DNA of 17,861 bases from Clostridiales bacterium (GCA_019415925.1 DXYG01000053.1:1-17861), one strand, 5' to 3'; positions 1 to 8,079 are shown, numbered from the stretch's first letter. Notes: generated by a model not told the origin, from the sequence alone. Program-made: numbers and translations.

Positions 1-61
1 AAAGGCTTGACCGAAATTTTTAATTTTTTTGCGAGTCAACTCACCGCTAAATTATCGTTTA
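1..61 (-). repeat. Possible edge copy of the dispersed 3'-end repeat
   Basis: Read on the minus strand this stretch has AAACGATAATTT, a CGG, a short hairpin (GTGAGT / ACTCGC) and then an A-rich run ending in TTTCGG. The repeat copy at 4281-4404 begins with the same AAACGATAATTT (13 bases shared, counting the flanking A), then CGG, a GC hairpin, and an A-run followed by TCGG. The core TATATAGGTAACG would lie beyond the left edge, so the assignment cannot be completed. The shared bases are AT-rich and could match by chance. Confidence 0.25.
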
Positions 62-82
62 ATGATAACCCCAAAATACGTC

Positions 83-110
83 AAAGCGGACTGCCGAAGC
101 AGTCCGCTTT
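83..110 (-). terminator. Intrinsic terminator of the pullulanase gene
   Basis: A perfect 12-base-pair stem (AAAGCGGACTGC / GCAGTCCGCTTT) closes a four-base loop, which reads TTCG on the minus strand (a stable UUCG tetraloop). It lies 22 bases past the pullulanase stop codon. The T-tract after it on the minus strand is interrupted (TTTGACGTATTTT), so termination may be only moderately efficient. It could also serve a plus-strand transcript, but no plus-strand gene is visible nearby. Confidence 0.75.
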
Positions 111-132
111 GTTATTGTAGGATTTTTGTCTG

Positions 133-3100
133 TTACCATGTATCGTAGAGGTGGTGCCAGCTTTCATCAATTTCTGCTTTTGCATAGAAATTCAGCTCAG
201 AGCCGTCAAACGGAATGTCAACCGTCTGGCTGTCATTATTGTTGAAGATAAGATAATCAGTGTCAGACGGTACTTCGACCGAATAAATAGCCTCGCCGTA
301 ATCGTTATTCTCAACAAACGTCATTTTTGTTCCCGGCCATGCAACAGGTGCAACTTCACCGTCCGTCCAGTAATAGCAGTAGATTGTGCCGCTCCAACGC
401 TGTGAGTTCGAGAATTTAACCGTATAGGTATCGGGAACAGGTGCAGTCGTCGGTGGTGCCGTTGTGGGCTGAGTAGTGGGAGGTGCAGTTGTCGGCTGAG
501 TGGTTACGGGCGCAGTTGTAACGGGTGCAGTAGTAACAGGTGCAGTTGTTTCGTCTGTTCCGCCTACGTACTTGCCTATATTACCTGTGTTGCCGTACTC
601 TGCGCAGTACATCTGAATAAGAGTAGCGTCCTTAATGCCCACTATACCGTCTCCGTCGCAATCACTCGCAACAACCTGTCTGTCGATGAACGCAACTAAA
701 TTTGCTAAATATTTCTGTATTGTTGATGCGTCTGTTATTGTAATAACACCGTCGTCATTAGAGTCACCTATCAGAATCTTTCCCGAAGGCGGAGCTGTTG
801 TAGCCGGCTGTGAGGTTGCAGGCGGTGCAGTTGTTACGGGTGGAACTGTTGTTACAGGAGGCGCAGTTGTTACGGGAGGTGCTGTAGTAACAGGCTGTGA
901 GGAATTGTAAAGATAAACAACATTCACTACGCCTGCCGAGTATTTACCCTGTGCGTTTGAGGGAGTAATTACATCTGTTCTGCCCGAAAGTGCAGAGGTT
1001 GTGTACGAGCTTGTGCTTGTAGTTTTTGCCTGATTATCAACAACGTCGTCGGCAATTTTCTTACCTGTTGCAACGTCAATGTGGCTTGTGATTACCTTGC
1101 TGCTGCAGGTAATTGTCTTGTTCTGAATCCACACTTCGCCCGAAACAGGATAACCCTGCTCGCCCGAACCGGGCTCCTGTGCACTTTCCGGTGAAGTAGG
1201 ATGGAACATTACATATGCGAATGAAGCGGGAACTGTGCATACATACCAGTTGTTGCCCTCGCTTGTCATTTTTGTTGCATCTTTCCAAGGACCGTTAATC
1301 TTATTGTCGCTGTCGTTGTAAGCGTAGCAACGAACGTCTGCCCAACCGTTTGAGTTGTAGTAGTGAACGGTTGATGAAGTGTTGTCAAGGTCCTTATAGG
1401 TAAATGTGACTGTCTTGTCACTACCGCTGAATGTGCCGTAGCTTTCGGCAGGATACTTGTCAACGTCAAGCTGATAGCCCTGAATTACTGCGGCAGGAAT
1501 TTCGTAGCTGTCGCCTGCTCTGAGGTGATAGCTTGTTCCGTCCTTAATTGAAGTGCCGCTGCTGTTGACGTATTTAACGGTGAGGTAACCCGACTCAACG
1601 CCCGAGGAGGTGTAAACAAAGGTTACTGTGTAATTCTCTCCTCCGACAACCTTGCCCGAGGTTGTGCCCTCTGTGCTCTTAAGAGAGTGGTCAAAGAGGA
1701 TTGTGCTGTCGGGAAGTGCACGGTAGGTTGAGCCTTCTCTGTATTTTGCTGTTGAAGTCTTTAAAACATTGCCGTCTTCGTCAACGTGATTAATAGTAAG
1801 TGTACCGTAATTTGTTTCGGCAACTTTAAGCTGTGAGAATGTAGAGCTCTGAACAAGAACAGCCGTGCTTCTTGCAGGAATTGAATAGCTGCTGCCCGAA
1901 ACTGTGCCGAGGCTCTTGAGTCCTGCGCTTGTGCCGTTTGCAACTACCGTCCAGCCGCTGCCGTCAAGGCTGATTGAGTAAGCCTGTGTGCCGCTGTTTA
2001 CAAGCACGCAAACCTTGCCCCACTCGTCGGACTTGCTGTTTGAATATGTATATGCTACAACATAGCCGTAGCTTGACTGGAAGGTCGGTGTGCTGAACGA
2101 GCTGCCCTTCATCGGTGTGTAGTTTTCTCTGATTTCAAGCAGTCCCTTGTAATATGACGCAACATCGGAGTAGGTCTTAACTCTGTTCCAGTCGATTGCA
2201 TTGATTGTATCGTTTGACTTGTAGCTGTTGTGGTCGCCCTGCTTTGTACGGCAGAACTCCGAACCTGCCGTCATAAACGGAATACCCTGCGAGGTCATAA
2301 GAAGTGTCATAGCCTCTTTAAGCTGATTCTTGAACGTTGAAGAGGTTGAACTCCAGCTTGAAGAGCCGTTGCTCTTTACAATCTTGTCCCAGAGAATCAG
2401 GTTATCGTGAGCGTCGGCATAGGCAATTGTCTGCGATGGAGCTTTTGCACTGAAACCTTTACCCTTTACGCCGTTTACTACGCCGTAGGTTCCGTCATTA
2501 TTTCCCTGAATAAAGCCTGTACCGGTACCGTTTGTGTCACCCTTGATAGCGTCACGATAGGAGTCGCAGAACATACCTACTCTTGCATCAAGAGAAGAAG
2601 CCTTTGACTGCGAACAACCGTCGGAAATCGCAACAGTACCGCCCGCCCAGGGCTCGCCGTACATAAGGATTTTCTTGCCTGAGCCGTCAGCGTAGAGATT
2701 GTCAAGCTCAGTGCGGATTGTATTCATAGTCGTGATGTCGTGAATACCCATAAGGTCGAAACGGAAGCCGTCAATGTGGTATTCCTCTGCCCAGTATTTA
2801 ATTGACTCAATCATATACTTTCTGTACATCAGCTTATCGGATGCGGTTTCATTTCCGCAGCCCGAGCCGTTGGAGTAGCCGCTTGAGGATGTTTTTCTGT
2901 AGTAGTAACCGGGAACTGTCTTTGAGAAGCACGAGCCGTCGGTTGCGTAGGTGTGGTTGTAAACAACGTCCATAACAACCGAGATTCCTCTGTCGTGGAG
3001 AGCCTGAATCATCTGCTTGAACTCGGTAATTCTCGTGTTGCCGTTGTATGCGTCAGATGAATATGAGCCCTCGGGAACATTGTAGTTCTGCGGGTCATAA

Positions 3101-3891
3101 CCCCAGTTGCGGTTTGAAGAAGAGCTTGCTTTTGACTCGTCAACCGACTGGAAGTCGTAAACAGGCATAAGCTGAACGCAGTTGATTCCCTGCTCAACAA
3201 GGTAATCAATTCCCGTTGAAACGGCACTTGCGCTTGTATCGGAATTAAGCTTTGTGCCGCCCTCTGCAAAAGCAAGGTACTTGCCCTGATTTTCTGCGCT
3301 TACGCCCGAGGTGCTTGACGCCGAGAAATCACGAACGTGAACCTCCCAGACTACAGCCTCTGCTGCGCTGTCAAAAAGAACGTGATTATCGCTGTCCCAA
3401 CCATCGGGGTCGGTTGAGTCGAGGTCAACAACCATTGAACGGTTGCCGTTAACGCCGACTGCCTTTGAATAAACGTCCTGAGTTTCGTTTGTTGAGCCGT
3501 TTACCGTTACAAGGTATGTGTAGTAAACGTCCTTGTAGTCACCAGAAAGCGTTGTTGACCACACGCCGGTAGTGCTGTTTTTCGTAAGCGGATATGTTCC
3601 GATTACGTCTGCACCCGATTCGCTGTCTGAGCCTGTCTTGTAGAGCTTTACCTGAACAGCAGTAGCATCAGGCGACCAGGTTTTCCATGTTGTAGAGGTC
3701 TTGCTGTATACGGAGCCAAGACCTGCTTCGTTATATGCACTTTTTGCATAGGTTTCAAGGTAGTTTGCGTTGTAGTAGCTGCCTGCCGATACTTCGGCAT
3801 TGTTCGTTACAACAGCGTCAGCCGCAAACGAAGCCATGCCCGCAACCATTGCAACAGAAAGCAATAACGATAACGGTTTTCTGAATTTCAT
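133..3891 (-). CDS. Secreted multi-domain type I pullulanase with dockerin and starch-binding modules
   Basis: Extracellular debranching enzyme that cleaves alpha-1,6 bonds in starch or pullulan (GH13). The ATG at 3891 is chosen over an upstream GTG at 3900 because AGAGGTG lies six bases before this ATG and the GTG falls inside that site. The product has 1252 residues. A signal peptide (MKFRKPLSLLL..., Ala-rich end near residue 26) leads into an N-terminal CBM48-like domain (about 50-160) and the GH13 barrel (about 180-600). Visible motifs are NWGYDP (262-267, pullulanase signature), DVVYNH (308-313), the nucleophile Asp379 in GFRFDLMG, the acid Glu413 in YGEPW, and Asp496 in ADAHDN. Next come MucBP-like beta repeats (about 692-835 and 933-997), a CBM26-like domain (about 841-930), a Thr/Pro linker, a dockerin with two calcium loops starting at Asp1043 and Asp1077, a second linker and a C-terminal CBM26 (about 1155-1252). 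The dockerin predicts docking to a cohesin scaffold encoded elsewhere. It is monocistronic, with its own terminator. Confidence 0.93.
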   Translation of the reverse strand: MKFRKPLSLLLSVAMVAGMASFAADAVVTNNAEVSAGSYYNANYLETYAKSAYNEAGLGSVYSKTSTTWKTWSPDATAVQVKLYKTGSDSESGADVIGTYPLTKNSTTGVWSTTLSGDYKDVYYTYLVTVNGSTNETQDVYSKAVGVNGNRSMVVDLDSTDPDGWDSDNHVLFDSAAEAVVWEVHVRDFSASSTSGVSAENQGKYLAFAEGGTKLNSDTSASAVSTGIDYLVEQGINCVQLMPVYDFQSVDESKASSSSNRNWGYDPQNYNVPEGSYSSDAYNGNTRITEFKQMIQALHDRGISVVMDVVYNHTYATDGSCFSKTVPGYYYRKTSSSGYSNGSGCGNETASDKLMYRKYMIESIKYWAEEYHIDGFRFDLMGIHDITTMNTIRTELDNLYADGSGKKILMYGEPWAGGTVAISDGCSQSKASSLDARVGMFCDSYRDAIKGDTNGTGTGFIQGNNDGTYGVVNGVKGKGFSAKAPSQTIAYADAHDNLILWDKIVKSNGSSSWSSTSSTFKNQLKEAMTLLMTSQGIPFMTAGSEFCRTKQGDHNSYKSNDTINAIDWNRVKTYSDVASYYKGLLEIRENYTPMKGSSFSTPTFQSSYGYVVAYTYSNSKSDEWGKVCVLVNSGTQAYSISLDGSGWTVVANGTSAGLKSLGTVSGSSYSIPARSTAVLVQSSTFSQLKVAETNYGTLTINHVDEDGNVLKTSTAKYREGSTYRALPDSTILFDHSLKSTEGTTSGKVVGGENYTVTFVYTSSGVESGYLTVKYVNSSGTSIKDGTSYHLRAGDSYEIPAAVIQGYQLDVDKYPAESYGTFSGSDKTVTFTYKDLDNTSSTVHYYNSNGWADVRCYAYNDSDNKINGPWKDATKMTSEGNNWYVCTVPASFAYVMFHPTSPESAQEPGSGEQGYPVSGEVWIQNKTITCSSKVITSHIDVATGKKIADDVVDNQAKTTSTSSYTTSALSGRTDVITPSNAQGKYSAGVVNVVYLYNSSQPVTTAPPVTTAPPVTTVPPVTTAPPATSQPATTAPPSGKILIGDSNDDGVITITDASTIQKYLANLVAFIDRQVVASDCDGDGIVGIKDATLIQMYCAEYGNTGNIGKYVGGTDETTAPVTTAPVTTAPVTTQPTTAPPTTQPTTAPPTTAPVPDTYTVKFSNSQRWSGTIYCYYWTDGEVAPVAWPGTKMTFVENNDYGEAIYSVEVPSDTDYLIFNNNDSQTVDIPFDGSELNFYAKAEIDESWHHLYDTW
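430..552 (-). repeat. Second Thr/Pro linker-coding repeat in the pullulanase
   Basis: Degenerate tandem DNA repeat encoding TTAPVTTAP- and TTQPTTAPP-like units between the dockerin and the C-terminal CBM26. It is a flexible, probably glycosylated linker and a likely site of length variation between strains. Confidence 0.85.
787..894 (-). repeat. First Thr/Pro linker-coding repeat in the pullulanase
   Basis: About six near-identical units encoding PPVTTA or PPATTA join the last MucBP-like repeat to the dockerin. The DNA units (GTTGTTACGGGAGG-like on the plus strand) are similar enough for slippage or recombination. Confidence 0.85.
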
Positions 3892-3990
3892 CAATCTCAC
3901 CTCTTATAAATATACACTAAAAATTGCATAGTGCGTTAATTATATTTTATCAATTATCTATCAATAAATATTTCTATATTAGAATAAAAC

Positions 3991-4022
3991 AAGCGTCCGT
4001 AAGCCAAAGTTTACGAACGCTT
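3991..4022 (-). terminator. Intrinsic terminator, probably for the ABC exporter-channel operon
   Basis: A 12-base-pair stem (AAGCGTCCGTAA / TTACGAACGCTT) with an 8-base loop. The single mismatch on the plus strand becomes a G-U pair in minus-strand RNA, which favours the minus direction, toward which the upstream operon points. A T-run follows on the plus strand too, so it may work both ways. Confidence 0.65.
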
Positions 4023-4130
4023 TTTGTTTAAAATATCCAAATGACGCAGAGTTCACCTGATAGTAAATAAAACCGTAATCTATTTTAGTGAGCTACACCA
4101 TAATTTAGCGTTAGAATTATAGCAACGTTG

Positions 4131-4214
4131 ACGTAGGGACACTCACTCCGTGTCCACACAAAAATTGCATTGCAATTTTTGTGAATGGGACGTGTAGGAA
4201 CCCGTCCCCTACGT
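4131..4214. repeat. Nested inverted-repeat (MITE-like) element
   Basis: The ends are near-perfect inverted repeats (ACGTAGGGAC at 4131-4140; GTCCCCTACGT at 4204-4214, one extra base). Each end has its own hairpin: GGACAC / GTGTCC at 4137-4155 and GGGACG / CGTCCC at 4187-4208. The centre is a perfect palindrome at 4157-4183 with 13-base arms around a single T (core AAAAATTGCA / TGCAATTTTT). It contains no open frame that looks real. Each half matches the second hairpin plus CTACG of the dispersed 3'-end repeats in this window. Confidence 0.75.
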
Positions 4215-4240
4215 AAAGGAAGCATTTATTGTTACCCAAC

Positions 4241-4267
4241 GGGCAGCCACATAGGGCTGCCCCTACA
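4241..4267 (+). repeat. Solo hairpin unit with CTAC tail
   Basis: An 8-base-pair stem (GGGCAGCC / GGCTGCCC) with a 6-base loop, followed by CTACA. It has the same design as the second hairpins of the neighbouring repeat copies but a different stem sequence. Confidence 0.7.
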
Positions 4268-4280
4268 GTTTATTTTATTC

Positions 4281-4404
4281 CGTAGGGGCGATCCTGTGTG
4301 GTCGCCCGAAACGTTACCTATATATCAATCTATAATTCGGGCAACCGTTTTATCCAAACAATCCGATTTTTCCACTCGGTTTGCCTGCGGCGGCTTCGCC
4401 GCAA
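4281..4404 (-). repeat. Dispersed 3'-end repeat, copy A
   Basis: Read on the minus strand it begins at the stop codon of the channel gene. It has a GC hairpin (TGCGGC / GCCGCA), then CCGAGTGG-AAAAATCGG, a spacer with AAAACGG and CCGAATT, the core TTGATATATAGGTAACGTTT (plus 4309-4328), a second hairpin (GGGCGA / TCGCCC) and CTACG. Copies B (9442) and C (10671) have the same order of parts after other genes. Confidence 0.85.
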
Positions 4405-4405
4405 A

Positions 4406-5272
4406 TTATCGTTTATCATCTGACTTCTTTTTCAATCCTGCAATTTCGCTGAGCAGAACGGTAATGCACAATATACTCGTAATAACCGTCAGAACCGATA
4501 CAGCCTTTGCCGTCAATGAAACAGGCACAATATCGCCGTAGCCCACAGTTGCAAAGGTAATAACCGTATAGTAGAAAATATCGGCAAATCCGTATTTAAC
4601 GCCGTCAAAAGCATTTGCGTTGTGCAAAAGGCAACAGCAGGACATTAGCGACAGAACGATGATAAAAAGCATTATTATCAGGATTGCCGACTTCCAGATA
4701 TTTCTGAAAGTCAGCAGACTGTCACCGCTGTTAGCCTCTTTAAGCACAAGAATCAGCACAAACAGCATCATAACATAGCAACAGCCAAGGCAAATCAGCG
4801 ACAAAATAAATTGATTGAAATTAAGGCTTTCTCTTGTTGCAAAGTCGACGCAGAGTGACGCCAAAATAAAGATTATTGACGAAAACATAACATTGAGCGA
4901 GGCGCTGTTTACGGAAATCAGCTTGCGCACAAATGCCGACACAAAAAGTATTCCCTCAAAGAAAACAAATGCAAGCAAAAAGGAAACAGGAAGTGCAATA
5001 AGCACAGCAAAAAGCAACGAAAAAATTCTATTCAGCCTTACAAGCATTACTGCATAAATCATCACAACCGTTATTGCGCACTGAATTTTTATCCATTTTC
5101 CGTTAAGCAAAATCCTGTGTCTTATGCGAAACGGAATTTCCGCAAAGCTTTTGCCGTATTTGTCTACAATTTTCATATCGGAATTTTTCAGCTTGATGCT
5201 CATTACCATTCCCAGCAGCACATAGACTGCCGTTATGCAAAGTATGAAATTGTCAGAAATAAAGTCTATCAT
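4406..5272 (-). CDS. Potassium-channel-like membrane protein (TVGYGD pore)
   Basis: A 288-residue integral membrane protein. The C-terminal part is a two-helix pore module: a helix at about 194-215, a pore loop with the potassium selectivity filter TVGYGD at 242-247 (within TFATVGYGD), and a last helix at about 255-275. Five further hydrophobic segments precede it (about 8-25, 62-80, 86-110, 128-147, 154-175). They lack the regularly spaced arginines of a voltage-sensor S4. No RCK/TrkA-N regulatory domain follows; the protein ends in a short Lys/Asp tail. The ATG at 5272 lies six bases after the stop of the ABC permease, with AGGAAG ten bases upstream, so it is the last gene of the exporter operon. 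Ion selectivity is inferred from the filter. Its link to the exporter is unknown. Confidence 0.85.
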   Translation of the reverse strand: MIDFISDNFILCITAVYVLLGMVMSIKLKNSDMKIVDKYGKSFAEIPFRIRHRILLNGKWIKIQCAITVVMIYAVMLVRLNRIFSLLFAVLIALPVSFLLAFVFFEGILFVSAFVRKLISVNSASLNVMFSSIIFILASLCVDFATRESLNFNQFILSLICLGCCYVMMLFVLILVLKEANSGDSLLTFRNIWKSAILIIMLFIIVLSLMSCCCLLHNANAFDGVKYGFADIFYYTVITFATVGYGDIVPVSLTAKAVSVLTVITSILCITVLLSEIAGLKKKSDDKR

Positions 5273-5278
5273 ATTACA

Positions 5279-6082
5279 TCAACTTCCTGCTGATTCGTAT
5301 GCCTTGATTCCCCTGTTCCAGATAAGTACCCCGATTGTCATTACAATCAGCGCAACGACAATTGTCATTCCTATGTTGAAAAGCGGATTTTTTCCCGTAA
5401 TGAAGTAGAGAGCAGGAAAATACGACGTGAACGCAAACGGAATGATATATGTAAGCACCGAACGGACAACGTTGTTGTAAATGTCAATCGGGTACTTTAC
5501 AAAATCGTTTACCATATAGAACATAAAGGTTATGTTTCCGCTGCGCTTTGTCCAGAACGCAATTGCAGACGTTCCTATTTTTATTCCGGTATAAATGAAC
5601 GATGCAAAGATTATTGCTACAATTACAAGCAGTACCTTGCCTATTCCCCATTCAACCTCGATTGACGGCAGTGAACAGGACAGAAGAATGATTCCTATTA
5701 CCATTTCGCCGAATGCGTCAACCTGAAATTTCTCAGCCATAACGTGGAAAAGCGGATTTATCGGACGTGTAAGGTACTTGTCAAAGTCGCCCTTGCGCAC
5801 GATAAAATAGCCGACAGACCAGAGGTTGTCAAAGAACAAATGGTCAAGCGCCTTTGGAATCAGCGAAAAGCCGTAAATAAACATTACCTCGTTGTATTTC
5901 CAGCCCATAAGCTCGGGAATCTGACCGAAGATTACCGAGATAAAAATAATATTGCAAAGCTGTGCAAGCAGCAAGCCGACTGCACCTGTAAGGAAGTCGC
6001 CCTTATATTCGGTGAATCTTTTAAGCTCCTGCACAATGAAAATGCGGTGCATTTTTAAGGCTCTTTTAATCTCTCTGAACAT
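5279..6082 (-). CDS. ABC-2 family permease (COG3694 / PF06182 type)
   Basis: A 267-residue protein with about six hydrophobic segments. The sequence style (an N-terminal cytoplasmic stretch with QELKRFTEYKGDFLTG, then YFIVRKGDFDKYLTRPINPL near the middle) fits the ABC2_membrane_6 family. It would form the membrane half of an exporter with the preceding permease and the COG4586-type ATPase. The start ATG at 6082 has GGGAGG eight bases upstream and lies four bases after the stop of the previous permease. Substrates of this family are generally uncharacterised. Confidence 0.88.
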   Translation of the reverse strand: MFREIKRALKMHRIFIVQELKRFTEYKGDFLTGAVGLLLAQLCNIIFISVIFGQIPELMGWKYNEVMFIYGFSLIPKALDHLFFDNLWSVGYFIVRKGDFDKYLTRPINPLFHVMAEKFQVDAFGEMVIGIILLSCSLPSIEVEWGIGKVLLVIVAIIFASFIYTGIKIGTSAIAFWTKRSGNITFMFYMVNDFVKYPIDIYNNVVRSVLTYIIPFAFTSYFPALYFITGKNPLFNIGMTIVVALIVMTIGVLIWNRGIKAYESAGS

Positions 6083-6086
6083 ACAA

Positions 6087-6905
6087 TCAACCTCCCTGAA
6101 CCGAAAGTCGGTTGATTACGCACTTCCAGATTACCTTTGAAAGCAGCCAGAAAACGACCGCCCAGAAAATCTGGACTCCTGCGAAGAACAACAGCTCATA
6201 ACCCGTATACATTCCCATATAAATCATTACGGGCGTATATGTAAGCGACGAAAACGGCAGGCAGATAAGCACATTCTTAAGCACTTCGGGCAGAAACGCA
6301 AGCGGAATTATTGCGCCCGACAAAAAGCTGACTACCGTATTTTTGAGCATATTTGAGCCCCAGAGGTTTTTGAATACAAACGCCGTAAAGCCGTAGCAGA
6401 TATTGAAGAAAAAGTTGATTGCATACGCAAACACGCAGCAAACAAGATAGATTAAAAACTTTAAAATATCAAATTTTAAAGTTCCCGTAACGGCAAAGCG
6501 GTAAATTTCAACGCCTGAAACAAGCGGAATAAAAATCACGCCGATTTCCATAAGCTTGTTGCCGATTTCCTGAAAAAGAAAGGTTGCGTTGTAGCTTATC
6601 GGCTTAATCATTCTCATTGCGATAGAGCCGTCCTTGACCTCCTCGCCGATGTTGTAGGTGCCTCCGCTGCTTATCACCTGACCTGTCAGAAACGACATAA
6701 AGATATACACAACCATATCGCTCTTGTCAAAGCCCATAAACGACTCTCCGCCGTTTGAGATGAAAACAGCCTCCCAAACGAAGAATGATACAAAACAGGC
6801 AAGCACGTCACCGAGAATATAGAAAAGCCAGTTTGCCCTATAGGTTGACATTTCCTGCATTCCTGCGTTGATAAAAGGGGTATAGATTTTCAGCTTTCTG
6901 CGCAA
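6087..6905 (-). CDS. ABC-2 family permease (COG4587 type), TTG start
   Basis: A 272-residue membrane protein and partner of the next permease. The likely start is the TTG at 6905: AGGAAGGGG lies nine bases before it, and the ATPase stop codon (TGA, 6907-6909) is one base away, so translation is coupled. Starting further upstream (TTG at 6950) would add 15 residues that only translate the ATPase tail in another frame. From the TTG the protein reads LRRKLKIYTPF, then MQEMSTYRANW before the first membrane segment, like the N-termini of this family (short basic stretch, then YR). About six membrane segments follow. Confidence 0.85.
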   Translation of the reverse strand: MRRKLKIYTPFINAGMQEMSTYRANWLFYILGDVLACFVSFFVWEAVFISNGGESFMGFDKSDMVVYIFMSFLTGQVISSGGTYNIGEEVKDGSIAMRMIKPISYNATFLFQEIGNKLMEIGVIFIPLVSGVEIYRFAVTGTLKFDILKFLIYLVCCVFAYAINFFFNICYGFTAFVFKNLWGSNMLKNTVVSFLSGAIIPLAFLPEVLKNVLICLPFSSLTYTPVMIYMGMYTGYELLFFAGVQIFWAVVFWLLSKVIWKCVINRLSVQGG

Positions 6906-6906
6906 A

Positions 6907-7911
6907 TCACTCAACCCCTTCCTTGTAAATGCGGCGGATAATCTCCTCAATATCAGCGTCTTTTACGTTAATATCCTTGACGTTGATTTTCGAGAGGGTG
7001 TAGGAAAGCATATCGCTGACAGGCACTATTGCGCTGTTAAAGCGGATTTTACAGCTTGTACCGTCCTGCTCCAGAATCAAGTCGTCATCGGAAAGTCCGA
7101 ATTTTTCGGCATAGCCGAGGGCTTTCAGCGCATTTTCATTGGGACTTACAAACGCAAGCTCCCTCATCTGACCGTACTTTTCCTTTAAATCTGTTATTTT
7201 TCCGTCAAACACCTTACTGCCCTTGTCAATCATAACAATTCGCTTTGACAACAGCTCGATATCCTCCAGGTCGTGAGTTGTAAGCACAACGGTTGTGTGC
7301 TCCTCCTCGTTGATTTTCGCAATCGCTTTGCGTATGTTGTCCTTTACGACAACGTCAAGTCCTATTGTCGGCTCGTCAAGGAAAAGCACCTTCGGACTGT
7401 GCAGAAGCGACGCCGCAATGTCGGCTCTCATTCGCTGACCGAGCGAGAGGGTGCGCACAGGGCTGTTGATAAAGCTGTCAAGCTCAAGCACCTCGTTCAA
7501 AAAGCTCATACGCTTTTTGAAACGGCTGTCGTCAACCTCGTAAATTTCCTTGAGCACCGTGTACATTTCTGTAAGCGGCAAATCCCACCAAAGCTGAGTT
7601 CTCTGACCGAACACAACGCCGATTTCCTTTAAATATGTTTTTCTGTCCTTCTGAGGGTCTTTTCCGTTAATTGTACATTTTCCCGACGTAGGCGAAAGAA
7701 TGCCCGTAAGCATCTTGATAACGGTAGATTTTCCTGCACCGTTCGGACCGATAAAGCCGAGGATTTCACCCTCGTTTACATCAAAGGAAATGTCCTTAAC
7801 CGCAGCGACAATCTCCTTTTTCGGCTTAATAAATGACTTTAAACTGCCTTTTAAGCCGGGTTCCTTGATTGTTTTCTTAAATTCCTTTCTAAGGTTTTCA
7901 AGATAAATCAT
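6907..7911 (-). CDS. ABC exporter ATPase (COG4586 type)
   Basis: A 334-residue nucleotide-binding subunit that powers the two permeases downstream. Walker A is GPNGAGKST (55-63), the signature is LSLGQ (155-159, Leu in place of the usual third-position Gly), Walker B is VLFLDE (175-180) and the H-loop His is 213. Two traits fit the COG4586 subgroup: a basic insertion before the ATPase fold (about 11-35) and the FGQRTQLWWDLP segment after the Q-loop (about 101-112). A C-terminal extension of about 90 residues follows the ATPase core. The ATG at 7911 has GGAG seven bases upstream. It is the first gene of a four-gene operon with gaps of 1, 4 and 6 bases. Confidence 0.92.
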   Translation of the reverse strand: MIYLENLRKEFKKTIKEPGLKGSLKSFIKPKKEIVAAVKDISFDVNEGEILGFIGPNGAGKSTVIKMLTGILSPTSGKCTINGKDPQKDRKTYLKEIGVVFGQRTQLWWDLPLTEMYTVLKEIYEVDDSRFKKRMSFLNEVLELDSFINSPVRTLSLGQRMRADIAASLLHSPKVLFLDEPTIGLDVVVKDNIRKAIAKINEEEHTTVVLTTHDLEDIELLSKRIVMIDKGSKVFDGKITDLKEKYGQMRELAFVSPNENALKALGYAEKFGLSDDDLILEQDGTSCKIRFNSAIVPVSDMLSYTLSKINVKDINVKDADIEEIIRRIYKEGVE

Positions 7912-8050
7912 TAAAAACTCCTATTATCTACACTCCCGTTTCCTGAACAGACACGAATTTCAAAAAAGTTTGTGAGTATTTCGCATTGCTTCCAACGTAA
8001 AAGCAATATGCGATATATAATCCGCAAGTAATAATATATTCGCATATAAA

Positions 8051-8079
8051 ATTATACAATATTTTCCTATATATTTCAA
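8051..8079 (-). promoter_or_regulatory. Sigma-A-type promoter of the ABC exporter-channel operon
   Basis: On the minus strand TTGAAA, a 17-base spacer and TATAAT (perfect -10). The predicted start near 8044 gives a 5' leader of about 130 bases before the ATPase ATG, longer than usual, with a hairpin inside it. Confidence 0.7.

Larger units (their letters stand above)
3892..4405. other. Gene-free region between the channel gene and the pullulanase
   Basis: It holds, in order, the AT-rich upstream region of the pullulanase, a terminator hairpin (3991-4022), about 100 bases with nothing recognisable (4030-4130), and the palindromic repeat cluster (4131-4404). For the pullulanase promoter, a TATAAT on the minus strand (plus coordinates 3939-3944) is a possible -10 box, but no convincing -35 box accompanies it at 17 bases. 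I saw no riboswitch-like fold and no clear catabolite-repression site. Confidence 0.6.

Noticed and set aside
430..894. CRISPR-like or satellite repeat
   Set aside because: The repeated units are in frame and encode Thr/Pro linkers of the pullulanase; there are no unique spacers.
3889..3900. GTG at 3900 as start of the pullulanase
   Set aside because: The GTG overlaps the AGAGGTG ribosome site that is correctly spaced for the ATG at 3891.
4185..4541. 118-residue open frame on the plus strand
   Set aside because: It translates the palindromic repeat cluster and then the antisense of the channel gene. It has no ribosome site and its first half is repeat sequence.
6906..6950. TTG at 6950 as start of the first permease
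   Set aside because: The extra 15 residues translate the ATPase tail in another frame, while the TTG at 6905 has AGGAAGGGG at good spacing.
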